A stretch of 25,751 bases of DNA from an uncultured Bacteroidota bacterium. Lineage in GTDB: Bacteria > Bacteroidota > Bacteroidia > Chitinophagales > Saprospiraceae. The position numbers and the translations under genes were made by a program. Location of the stretch: assembly GCA_937876435.1 (NCBI GenBank), contig CALEIL010000354.1:1-25751 (forward strand), in the 5' to 3' direction. Each line of letters starts with the position of its first letter. The first letter of the stretch is position 1. Positions 1 to 6,939 of the stretch are shown one piece after another. The notes below the pieces were generated by a model. The model made no database searches and was not told the origin of the DNA. It saw only the letters and a list, made by a program, of their open reading frames with translations.

Positions 1-69
1 ATTGATCTGATATTCAATGAAGGACCACGGACCGTAGATTACCTGAAATCTTTTAAACCCAAATCATAA
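1..69 (+). CDS. C-terminal tail of an unidentified protein (partial)
   Basis: An open frame from the first base ends in TAA at 67-69 and encodes 22 residues, finishing DYLKSFKPKS. It stops 10 bases before the wecE start on the same strand, so it probably belongs to the same operon. By position it could be another sugar-nucleotide or glycan assembly gene, for instance the N-acetyltransferase step that should accompany wecE. The tail is too short and featureless to identify, so no function is claimed. Confidence 0.55.
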   Translation: MDLIFNEGPRTVDYLKSFKPKS

Positions 70-79
70 CAAAACCCTG

Positions 80-1207
80 ATGGTCACCAAAAATATACCT
101 TTCAATCGCCCTTACCTTCCGGAAGCATTGACCCATCTGTCCACAGTTATAGAACAAGGACATATAAGTGGGGATGGCCCTTTCACTCGAAAATGCCAGG
201 AGTTTTTCCACCAATCATACCATTCCGATGTACTCCTCACGACTTCCTGTACCTCAGCGCTGGAGATGGCCGCCCTCCTGACTCCCATCCAGGAGGGAGA
301 CGAGGTGATCATTCCCTCGTTTACTTTCACGTCCTCCGCCAATCCGTTCATTCTAAGGGGAGGCAAAATCGTTTTTGCAGATACCCTGGCAGACTATCCC
401 AATCTCGATACCGATCGGATAGAAGAATTGATTACTCCCCGGACCAAAGCCATCGTAGCCATGCATTACGCTGGCGTAGCCTGTGATATGGAAAAATTGA
501 CCCAAATAGCTGATAAACATCAATTAACCCTGATCGAAGATGCAGCTCATGCTCTGGAAGCCCGGTTTAAGAACCAACTTCTCGGAACGTTCGGTCGGTT
601 TGGGGCGCTCTCCTTCCACGAAACCAAGAATATCACCGCCGGAAAAGGTGGCTTGCTCCTTCTGAATCACCCCCAGGATGTGGAAAGAGCCCAAATACTA
701 TGGCAAAAAGGTACCAACCGGGTGGCTTTTCATCGGAAAGAAATCGTAAAATATGAATGGATAGATGTGGGATCGTCGTTTTTGTCTTCGGATATCAATG
801 CAGCGGTTTTGTTCAGCCAGATTGAAAATATAGAAGATATCCAAAATCAAAGGGTAAAAATCTGGAATCGCTATTTTCTCGGACTTAAAAATCTGGAAGA
901 AGAGGGGCTACTTCATCTCCCCCGAATTCCTCATTATGCGAATATCAATGGTCATCTGTTCTTTTTGGAATGCGATTCAGCCAAAACCAGGGACCTCCTT
1001 ATCCGATATCTGAATCAAAGGGGTATTCAGGCCGTATTCCATTATCTTCCCCTTCACCAGTCGCCCTACTTCAGGGATAAGCACGACGGCCGGATTCTGA
1101 AAAATACCGTTCGGTTTAGCGAACGAATCGTTCGACTTCCATTGTATTATGAATTGAGTGAGGATGATCAGGATTATATTATAGAATCGATTCAAAAATT
1201 CTTTTAA
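80..1207 (+). CDS. wecE: dTDP-4-amino-4,6-dideoxygalactose transaminase
   Basis: This PLP-dependent sugar aminotransferase of the DegT/DnrJ/EryC1/StrS family converts dTDP-4-keto-6-deoxyglucose to dTDP-Fuc4N in the cytoplasm using glutamate. The 375 residues align from end to end, as I recall it, with E. coli WecE. Visible matches are the N-terminal IPFN, GDGPFTRKCQ, SCTSALEMAALL, GDEVIIPSFTF, HYAGVACDM, the PLP-contacting IEDAA (Asp154), and the WecE-type catalytic segment SFHETKNITAG with Schiff-base Lys183. The FHETKN motif separates WecE from other DegT-fold transaminases. The start ATG follows the preceding stop by 10 bases. The stop codon overlaps the ATG of the next gene by one base (TAATG), indicating translational coupling with the wecF-like gene. 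Local GC is low, about 22 of 60 on a hand-counted line. Confidence 0.93.
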   Translation: MVTKNIPFNRPYLPEALTHLSTVIEQGHISGDGPFTRKCQEFFHQSYHSDVLLTTSCTSALEMAALLTPIQEGDEVIIPSFTFTSSANPFILRGGKIVFADTLADYPNLDTDRIEELITPRTKAIVAMHYAGVACDMEKLTQIADKHQLTLIEDAAHALEARFKNQLLGTFGRFGALSFHETKNITAGKGGLLLLNHPQDVERAQILWQKGTNRVAFHRKEIVKYEWIDVGSSFLSSDINAAVLFSQIENIEDIQNQRVKIWNRYFLGLKNLEEEGLLHLPRIPHYANINGHLFFLECDSAKTRDLLIRYLNQRGIQAVFHYLPLHQSPYFRDKHDGRILKNTVRFSERIVRLPLYYELSEDDQDYIIESIQKFF

Positions 1208-2349
1208 TGTACCTCCACATCATAGATGATTCCCTCACAATGAATCAATTTATCCGGATAATCCATTCGAATGAATACGGGCATCATCATTTTTTGGTCA
1301 TCAGTTCTTCCGGAAATTTTTCGCAGGTCATGCATACTCCCCACATGACTGTACTTATTCCATCGGATAAAAACATTCAAAAGTTGGTCAGATCGTTCCA
1401 TCAATACAAAGCCGTATTTATTCACAATCTCACCTACATCAAATCCAGGATCATCCTGCAAGCCTCAACCGAGGTAGTATTTGTATGGGGAATCTGGGGA
1501 ACAGACTACTATTCCATCTTTCCGAATTTGTATTATAACCTCTTTTTACCGTATACGAGGATGACCAATATCTTGTTGGGAAAATTATCCCTGGCCTTTA
1601 AATTCATCCTGCTCAAATTACAACCCATCGGTCAACTACTCAATCTAAAGTCGAGAGCACTGACACAGCAACGGGCTGCCGCCAGAATCAATTTTACGTT
1701 CAATAATATGCCCAAACACAGCGAAGTATTCAAATATGTACCCATCGAAACTTCGCGTAGATTCCATCTTTCGTATTATTCGATCGAATCCCTCACCGAC
1801 AAACTAGACCCTATGCCAGTAAATCTGGGCACAGGTATTTTGATCGGGAACAGCGCTTCCAATACGAGCAATCATATGGACGCTTTTATAGCCCTAAGAG
1901 CCCATATCAAAGACCGGAAAGTCATCGTGCCGTTGGGATATGGCAGTTCCAGATATCGAAAATTCGTCAATCTTGCTGGAAAAGCCATCCTGAAAGAACA
2001 ATTCTTTCCGATCAATGATCGTCTACCCCTTCCTGAATACCAACGCCAGCTCTTAAACTGTAACGTGATGATATTCAACCATACAAGGGCGCAAGGATTG
2101 GGCAATATTGTCTTCGGAGTATGGGCCGGACACAAAATATTTCTTAGAGAATCGAACCCGTTCTATGCTTACCTCACGGAACTTGGTATCAAAATATTCC
2201 TGATCGAATCCACCTGGACAGATGAATCTTTGATGCCTCTGACCGAAAACTGGAGAGAAAGCAACCGGAGAATTATTGAACAACAATACAGTGAAGACAA
2301 GCTAAAAAGTGATTTCAAATATCTGCTCGATCAATTGAATGTCAATTGA
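1207..2349 (+). CDS. wecF: TDP-N-acetylfucosamine:lipid II N-acetylfucosaminyltransferase-like protein
   Basis: In enterobacteria WecF (CAZy family GT56) transfers Fuc4NAc from its TDP donor to the lipid-linked ManNAcA-GlcNAc disaccharide on the inner face of the membrane. This 380-residue protein has the two segments I associate with that family: a nucleotide-site-like GILIGNSASNTSNHMDAF around residues 210-227, and MIFNHTRAQGLGNI around 287-300 followed by a hydrophobic FGVWAGHKIFL stretch. E. coli WecF is about 359 residues, so the length fits. It is coupled to wecE by a one-base overlap, giving consecutive synthesis and transfer steps for the same sugar. The N-terminal third is more divergent, so donor specificity is inferred largely from the neighbour. 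Confidence 0.82.
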   Translation: MYLHIIDDSLTMNQFIRIIHSNEYGHHHFLVISSSGNFSQVMHTPHMTVLIPSDKNIQKLVRSFHQYKAVFIHNLTYIKSRIILQASTEVVFVWGIWGTDYYSIFPNLYYNLFLPYTRMTNILLGKLSLAFKFILLKLQPIGQLLNLKSRALTQQRAAARINFTFNNMPKHSEVFKYVPIETSRRFHLSYYSIESLTDKLDPMPVNLGTGILIGNSASNTSNHMDAFIALRAHIKDRKVIVPLGYGSSRYRKFVNLAGKAILKEQFFPINDRLPLPEYQRQLLNCNVMIFNHTRAQGLGNIVFGVWAGHKIFLRESNPFYAYLTELGIKIFLIESTWTDESLMPLTENWRESNRRIIEQQYSEDKLKSDFKYLLDQLNVN

Positions 2350-2389
2350 TAGTCACAACAGGACGTATTCGTTTTCCGAACCTATCATC

Positions 2390-2411
2390 GCGTCATGATC
2401 GATCATGACGC
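2390..2411. terminator. Perfect 22-nt palindrome between convergent genes
   Basis: The sequence GCGTCATGATC is followed directly by its exact reverse complement. It can fold into a 9-bp stem with a TCGA loop. It lies between the converging wecF-like and ssb genes and overlaps the last codons and stop of ssb. The position suits a bidirectional terminator, but no T-tract follows on either strand, so a palindromic protein-binding site is an alternative. Confidence 0.4.
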
Positions 2412-2771
2412 AGCGGCTGTTTCCTCCTTAATTTTCCTGGGCGAAGAAATAAATAGAAACTGGTCAGCCACTATATCGGTAGTATAATGAGTAACCTTGT
2501 TTTTGTCTTCGTAGCTCCCGGTTTGCAGCCGGCCATGCACCATTATTTCATCGCCTTTGTGCAAAATTTTCTCCATATTCTCCGCCAGGGGGCCCCAGGC
2601 TACCACTCTGAACCAATCTGTATTCTCCACCTTTTGGCCGATAGAGTTGGTATAATACCTGTTGACTGCGAGGCTAATATTAGCAACCTTTCTGTCATTC
2701 TGAAGGGCTCGCAATTCTACATCGGATCCTAATCTTCCGATAATCTGTACTTGGTTTCTTACGTTTCTCAT
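2403..2771 (-). CDS. ssb: Single-stranded DNA-binding protein, short form
   Basis: An OB-fold SSB of 122 residues that would coat single-stranded DNA during replication, repair or recombination. Recognisable segments are the N-terminal NQVQIIGRLGSDVELR, VANISLAVNRYY, NTDWFRVVAWGPLAENMEKILHKGDEIMVHGRL, and the closing strand TTDIVADQFLF. The start is placed at the ATG at 2771 because the family begins M-x-N-x-V-x-x-x-G. The 12 residues available upstream are AT-rich and unlike SSB. Odd feature: the protein ends KIKEETAAAS without the linker and acidic DDDIPF-type tip that canonical SSBs use to recruit partners. It is therefore probably a second SSB paralogue rather than the housekeeping copy, though I cannot check the genome. 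Confidence 0.9.
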   Translation of the reverse strand: MRNVRNQVQIIGRLGSDVELRALQNDRKVANISLAVNRYYTNSIGQKVENTDWFRVVAWGPLAENMEKILHKGDEIMVHGRLQTGSYEDKNKVTHYTTDIVADQFLFISSPRKIKEETAAAS

Positions 2772-2840
2772 AATGCTGATATTTAATAAGTGATTGAATA
2801 ACCGCAAGATAGAACGTCGGTCAGGTGAAAATCGAAGATT

Positions 2841-2886
2841 AAACGGTTACTAACGTTTGTAAGCGTTTGCAAACGTTTGTAAACGG
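2841..2886. repeat. 10-bp phased AACGTTTG-type repeats upstream of ssb
   Basis: Read in steps of ten from 2841, the blocks are AAACGGTTAC, TAACGTTTGT, AAGCGTTTGC, AAACGTTTGT and the start of AAACGGATAT. Each carries an (A)ACG or GCG core at the same offset, so the cores fall about one helical turn apart. A perfect 12-bp palindrome, CGTTTGCAAACG, sits at 2864-2875. The array lies about 70-115 bases upstream of the ssb start on its promoter side. It may be a multi-site operator. Confidence 0.6.
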
Positions 2887-3062
2887 ATATATAGCTGTAT
2901 ATCTATTGTTTGTAAACATATTTTTTTGGTTCAAAATCCTGATTATTACGATCAAAATCTTCCCCAGTCCGAATAGGAACTGGATGCTGCCCGAAAATCG
3001 TTTTTCATGCTGGCTAAAACTTCAAGGATGCGGACGGCTCATCTGGTGCAAAATCCCGGACG

Positions 3063-3503
3063 CTACATTTTCCGCATAAAATCAAAAGCTCCTCTTCGAA
3101 GATGAATGCCGTATTCCATCCATGCTTTTAGACAGGCCAGGAAATTGGCCCATCCTTCGCTATTCCCGATCACCCACTGAATATTGGCCTCGTTCAATTC
3201 TTTGCCGTCTTCAGATACGCGGATGACTGTACTCTGATCGGGTCGTGGTTCCAAATCTATGCGTACGGTAGTCTCCGGATCCCAGACAAACGAAACCGAG
3301 CGATTCTCTTCCACCTGGATCTCATTTACAGGAAATTCATCGGGAAATTCCGGAAATTTCCAAATCAATTCACTCCCCGTCTCCATACGTCCCGTACTTT
3401 CGGAAATGAAATACTGGGTCATCTGATCCGGATTGACAACGTTTTCGAAAACCTCTTCCACGGGTTTTTGAATCTGAATAGTGGCTTTGGCTACAAGTTT
3501 CAT
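3063..3503 (-). CDS. SRPBCC / AHSA1-domain protein
   Basis: A 146-residue protein of the START/SRPBCC helix-grip fold, subgroup Activator of Hsp90 ATPase homologue 1-like. It opens with the typical strand KATIQIQKPVEEVFENVVNPDQMTQYF, followed by a GSELIWKFPEF segment, VSFVWDPETTVRIDL, and the C-terminal helix GWANFLACLKAWMEYG that closes the ligand cavity. Such proteins bind hydrophobic ligands or act as stress-related or regulatory factors. No catalytic residues define the group, so the substrate is unknown. The start ATG at 3503 gives an N-terminus that begins exactly at the fold. It lies 135 bases downstream of the FMN reductase on the same strand, so co-transcription is possible but not required. 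Confidence 0.85.
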   Translation of the reverse strand: MKLVAKATIQIQKPVEEVFENVVNPDQMTQYFISESTGRMETGSELIWKFPEFPDEFPVNEIQVEENRSVSFVWDPETTVRIDLEPRPDQSTVIRVSEDGKELNEANIQWVIGNSEGWANFLACLKAWMEYGIHLRRGAFDFMRKM

Positions 3504-3638
3504 AAGAATGGTATTTGATTATGAAAATTAATATAAATGAAAGTGGTCATATTTCAATTCCCCATCTTTCAAAAAAAAATCAAAGGTACCTTTGTGGGTA
3601 GCATTGGATGGCAAAAAGGCCATATGATTTTTTCCAAT

Positions 3639-4187
3639 CTATACTTCGGCCTGCCTGGACACCAGATCTTTAAATGACTCCACAAATTTCATTAAACCAG
3701 CAAGGGCGTCATCGTTCGAAATGTCCCCTCGATCGTTGACTTTTCCTCTGACCCCCTGAATGAGCAACGTGGTAGCCTCATTGAACCGGGTCATAATCGT
3801 TTTCATAATCAACTTCAATTCCTCGTGGCCTTTCTCTCCATTGGCTGAAGCTGTAATAAGCCCCACCGGCTTATCGGAAAACACGGTAGTTGAAACGCAC
3901 CACTCTAACGCGTTCTTAAGACCACTCGGAATGCTAAATACGTACTCAGGTGTACAAATTATCACACCATCCGAATTCTCAATCTCACTCCTGAATCTGA
4001 GAATTTCCTCAGGTGTATTGAGGTCGGTCAAATGGGTCCTGAAATGAGGCAGCACCGATAAATCTTCTACGATGGTCATTTGACATTCGGGTTTCATCTG
4101 ACCGGCAATTATGTGAAGGATGGACAGGTTGGATGAGTTTTTACTTGCACTTCCATTGATTCCGATAATTTTCAATTTTTTGGACAT
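3639..4187 (-). CDS. NADPH-dependent FMN reductase family oxidoreductase
   Basis: A 182-residue flavodoxin-fold protein that would use NAD(P)H and FMN to reduce quinones, azo compounds or free flavin in the cytoplasm. The FMN phosphate loop is visible as GINGSASKNSSN (residues 9-20). The second flavin-binding segment PEYVFSIPSGLKNALEW (80-96) is diagnostic of the family. The SANGEKGHEELKLIMKTIM region corresponds to the GG..a..l....l stretch. Length is normal. The start is six bases after the stop of the upstream gene at 4194-4535, so the two are almost certainly one transcript. The physiological substrate cannot be read from the sequence. Confidence 0.9.
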   Translation of the reverse strand: MSKKLKIIGINGSASKNSSNLSILHIIAGQMKPECQMTIVEDLSVLPHFRTHLTDLNTPEEILRFRSEIENSDGVIICTPEYVFSIPSGLKNALEWCVSTTVFSDKPVGLITASANGEKGHEELKLIMKTIMTRFNEATTLLIQGVRGKVNDRGDISNDDALAGLMKFVESFKDLVSRQAEV

Positions 4188-4193
4188 CTTCCA

Positions 4194-4535
4194 TTATAGT
4201 TCTTCGATGATAGAATTACCTTTCGAACCATCTCCGGTAGTCCATTCCCAACTTTCGTGGTACCGGATTTTTCCGTCAGGTAGTATTTCAAGTCTTGAAT
4301 GGCAAAGGCCCGCCATCAGCTCACCCCTTTCATTGACCTGGTGATATTGAATCGTCAAATGCCCGGATTCATCCATCAATCCCATTAAATGCCCCTTCTT
4401 AATCAGGCCTCCCGAATATTCGGAAGTGACAATATTACCCTCTTGCCTGTAATGGAAAATGGTTTCTCCGGAAGTTTCCCCATTTTCAGAATTACTGATT
4501 GGCCGGAAAATCCTGTCGTGTAGGTCGATTATCAT
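4194..4535 (-). CDS. Conserved small protein of unknown function
   Basis: 113 residues from the ATG at 4535. This start gives the N-terminus MIIDLHDRIFRPISNSENGE, which I recognise as the usual beginning of a Bacteroidota/Firmicutes protein family. The upstream in-frame extension looks non-coding. The core has a repeated strand-turn pattern (TIFHYRQEGNIVTSEYSGG, KKGHLMGLMDESGHLTIQYH, KIRYHESWEWTTGDGSKG), suggesting a small beta-barrel or beta-sandwich. Members are sometimes labelled N-acetylglutamate synthase in databases, but nothing here resembles a GNAT or kinase fold, so I do not adopt that name. It is the first gene of a probable two-gene operon with the FMN reductase. Confidence 0.75.
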   Translation of the reverse strand: MIIDLHDRIFRPISNSENGETSGETIFHYRQEGNIVTSEYSGGLIKKGHLMGLMDESGHLTIQYHQVNERGELMAGLCHSRLEILPDGKIRYHESWEWTTGDGSKGNSIIEEL

Positions 4536-4635
4536 CAGAACGGGTTTGATGGTTGATGAGCATAAACATACGAAAAATCTCTTCCACCGGAAACCGGAGT
4601 TGTTGAGTTTACCGCCAATAATCAGTGGCAAAAGA

Positions 4636-4920
4636 TTATACTTTCATGTCTTCCACGATCCTCAAAATCTCTGTCCGTACATCGAAAATGAGTCTTCCCT
4701 CCTTGCTGGCAAAAATATCCTTGAAAGCTGATTCTAATTCCCTGGCCTGGTCTATGGTCCCGCAGTCCATTTCAATGATCACATAATCATTTCGCTCTAC
4801 CGGCAGATAAATGCGATATCTCAAGACCCCTGCCTCATGTCTGATGATTGGATCGTTCTCAAAATCTTTCCGCCAGTCTTCATAGTTGGAAATTCTGTGT
4901 TCAATTCTGAGAGTTGTCAT
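4636..4920 (-). CDS. Small dimeric alpha/beta-barrel (ABM/cyclase-like) protein
   Basis: 94 residues from the ATG at 4920. The 42 in-frame residues upstream are low-complexity and lack family similarity, so the internal start is preferred. The pattern is a ferredoxin-like alpha-beta barrel: strand TLRIEHRISNYEDWRKDF, then ENDPIIRHEAGVLRYRIYLP, strand NDYVIIEMDCGTIDQARELE, and a C-terminal helix-strand. It resembles small antibiotic-biosynthesis-monooxygenase-like or cyclase-like proteins of unknown role; the helix YEDWRKDFENDP is typical. No cofactor site is visible. A 100-base gap separates it from the next reverse-strand gene. Function is not assigned. Confidence 0.7.
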   Translation of the reverse strand: MTTLRIEHRISNYEDWRKDFENDPIIRHEAGVLRYRIYLPVERNDYVIIEMDCGTIDQARELESAFKDIFASKEGRLIFDVRTEILRIVEDMKV

Positions 4921-5193
4921 ACGGAACAAATTTAAAAGTGACGAAGTGTTAATAATGCCTGAGCAAAATGGCCTGTCCAAAACCACCACTACAGATTTAA
5001 ATATACAAATCCTTTTTGAGTGCAGGGATAAAATGTAGAATATCATGCCTGAAAGTCAAAACCTGCCATGTTTTTAAGGATTCTTATTAAAGAAACTATA
5101 TTTACTTTACTTTCATCAGATGAATCCTTGTGAAAAAATTTAAACTACGGCAAAAGAGTAAATGAAGCACTGGACCGGCAAACCAAATGGATT

Positions 5194-6630
5194 ATGCAAA
5201 AGATTGAGTTGTTTATTTGTATCCTGATATTCCTCTTACCGGGTCCTATCACCCGTGCGAATCATGCATCACCAAAAACTCCTAATATCCTTTTCATTTT
5301 TATAGACGATATGGGATACGGAGATCTCGGGTGTTATGGCAATCCCCACGTCCATTCCCCTTATATCGACCAACTTGCCAGGGAAGGAATCCGGTTCACC
5401 CAATTTTACGTGAATTCACCCATTTGTTCACCGTCCAGGGCTGCGGTTGTCACTGGTCATTATCCCTCCCGCTGGGGGATTACTTCCTACATAGACTCGC
5501 GGCAGAAGAATGCTTCCAGAGGAATGCGTGATTTTTTGGATCTCCAGGCACCATCAGTAGCCAGGGACCTTCAAAAAGGGGGATATTATACGGCACATAT
5601 TGGGAAATGGCATTTGGGAGGCGGCCGGGATATCGGTGAGGCACCTCTGATTACGCAGTATGGATTCGACGAATCCGTGACCCAGTTTGAAGGGTTGGGG
5701 CACAGATATCTGGCCACCTATGAAACCTTGTCCCACTTACAGGACAGTACCCGAGGGTTGGAAAAAATGTCAGCCAGCCTTGGAAAGGGGGAAGTTCATT
5801 GGATAAAAAGGGAAAACTTCACGCAGAAATTTGTCGATCACGCTATAGGGGCCATCCAAACTGCCAGAACAGAGGAAAAACCATTTTACATCAATCTATG
5901 GCCCGATGACATCCATACTCCCCTGGAACCGATTAAATCTCTGCGTGGAGATCTTAGCACAAGTGCCAGATTTCTGGGAGTTATTCGAGAGCTTGATCGC
6001 CAGATGGGACGCCTGTTTGACTATATCCGCAGTGATCCGGAACTGGCGTTAAATACTCTGATCATCTTCACGAGTGACAATGGCCCGGATAAGAACGTAA
6101 ACGATGCAGGTCATCTAAAAGGCCACAAAACCCAGTTGTACGAAGGTGGAATCCGGGAACCATTCATCGCCTGGGGACCTGGAGTGATCCCGGCAAGTAA
6201 ACAAGGGACGGTCAATCATTCGACGGTGCTGGCTGGTATTGACCTTCCACTCATTTTCCGAAATATCGCAGGTATTAAAAAACCAGATGGGGCGGCGTTT
6301 GATGGTGAGAATTTATCCGGAACCATCATTGGAAATGAAAATCTCAGCAGACAAGAATCGCTGTTCTGGATCCGGCCCCCGGACCGACCAGGATACGATG
6401 GGGACAATGATCCTGACCTGGCGATCCGGAAGGGCGAATACAAACTACTGATGGATGTCGATGGCTCCCATGTACAACTGTACAATATCCTCAAAGATCC
6501 AGAAGAAAAAATGAATCTGGCTCCGGAGAATCCGGATATAGCGGAAGGGCTAAAACGTGAGTTAATCGCCTGGTATAAAAATTACCCCCATGATATAAAG
6601 CGCCCTATTTATGAAGATTCACAGAGATGA
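5194..6630 (+). CDS. Exported family S1 sulfatase
   Basis: An arylsulfatase-type hydrolase of 478 residues with an N-terminal signal peptide (about residues 1-22, hydrophobic IELFICILIFLLPGPI). It would remove sulfate esters from a glycan or other substrate in the periplasm. Metal-binding Asp38-Asp39 lie in FIDDMGYGD. Cys78 in CSPSR is the residue converted to formylglycine. The second signature GYYTAHIGKWHLG is at 130-142 (Lys138, His140). The Asp295-Asn296 pair lies in FTSDNGPD, and HKTQLYEGGIREP supplies a further active-site Lys. All catalytic positions are intact. The serine-type anaerobic signature is absent, and no formylglycine-generating enzyme is encoded in the window. It converges with a TonB receptor. 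The substrate subfamily cannot be judged by eye. Confidence 0.95.
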   Translation: MQKIELFICILIFLLPGPITRANHASPKTPNILFIFIDDMGYGDLGCYGNPHVHSPYIDQLAREGIRFTQFYVNSPICSPSRAAVVTGHYPSRWGITSYIDSRQKNASRGMRDFLDLQAPSVARDLQKGGYYTAHIGKWHLGGGRDIGEAPLITQYGFDESVTQFEGLGHRYLATYETLSHLQDSTRGLEKMSASLGKGEVHWIKRENFTQKFVDHAIGAIQTARTEEKPFYINLWPDDIHTPLEPIKSLRGDLSTSARFLGVIRELDRQMGRLFDYIRSDPELALNTLIIFTSDNGPDKNVNDAGHLKGHKTQLYEGGIREPFIAWGPGVIPASKQGTVNHSTVLAGIDLPLIFRNIAGIKKPDGAAFDGENLSGTIIGNENLSRQESLFWIRPPDRPGYDGDNDPDLAIRKGEYKLLMDVDGSHVQLYNILKDPEEKMNLAPENPDIAEGLKRELIAWYKNYPHDIKRPIYEDSQR

Positions 6631-6634
6631 ATCC

Positions 6635-6841
6635 ATGCATATCATTGGACGAAACCGGCTGGCCGTTTCGATCCTGATTTGTTTCTTCATCTGTCATTCG
6701 CTACTACACAGTCATAGGCAAAATCGCCTCGTTCTGCCCCATTACTACCCATACGGGCCAGAAGAAGAAAGGGAGCCGAGTCGATTTTCGGTCGATTCCC
6801 TTCCTGGCACCCATACGGGCAAGCTGGGCCAGTATGGGTAG
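6635..6841 (+). pseudogene. Orphan signal-peptide-like reading frame after the sulfatase
   Basis: An ATG four bases after the sulfatase stop opens a 68-codon frame. It begins with basic residues and a long hydrophobic stretch (NRLAVSILICFFICHSLLHS), a convincing signal peptide. After about 33 codons the frame enters the inverted-repeat block at 6734-6847 and becomes low-complexity (YYPYGPEEEREP) with no domain. It may be the remnant start of a second exported enzyme lost when the repeat arose or inserted, or simply a chance frame. The tight spacing to the sulfatase and the clean hydrophobic core favour a remnant. Confidence 0.3.
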
Positions 6842-6847
6842 GGGCAG
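6734..6847. repeat. Nested inverted repeat between convergent genes
   Basis: The gap 6631-6939 between the sulfatase and the TonB receptor is dominated by this block. The left arm (6734-6761, CTGCCCC...TACCCATAC...CCAG) pairs with the right arm (6824-6847, CTGGGCCAGTATGGG...GGGGCAG), apart from a 5-base insert and small mismatches. A second copy of ACCCATACGGGC at 6809-6820 can pair with the same right arm, giving an alternative short hairpin. An inner AAGGGA/TCCCTT pair lies within the loop. No T-tract follows on either strand. The remaining bases (6848-6939) show nothing recognisable. Confidence 0.6.
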
Positions 6848-6939
6848 GAAGAAAGAGACCTAAAATCAAGGGTCAAAACCAGGTGGCTATGTACTGTCAT
6901 TCACCATTTATTTATATCTCTCTGAAGTATTTGACAATA

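Noticed and set aside
4194..4535. Naming the small protein N-acetylglutamate synthase
   Set aside because: That label circulates for this family, but the 113 residues show no acetyltransferase or kinase motifs.
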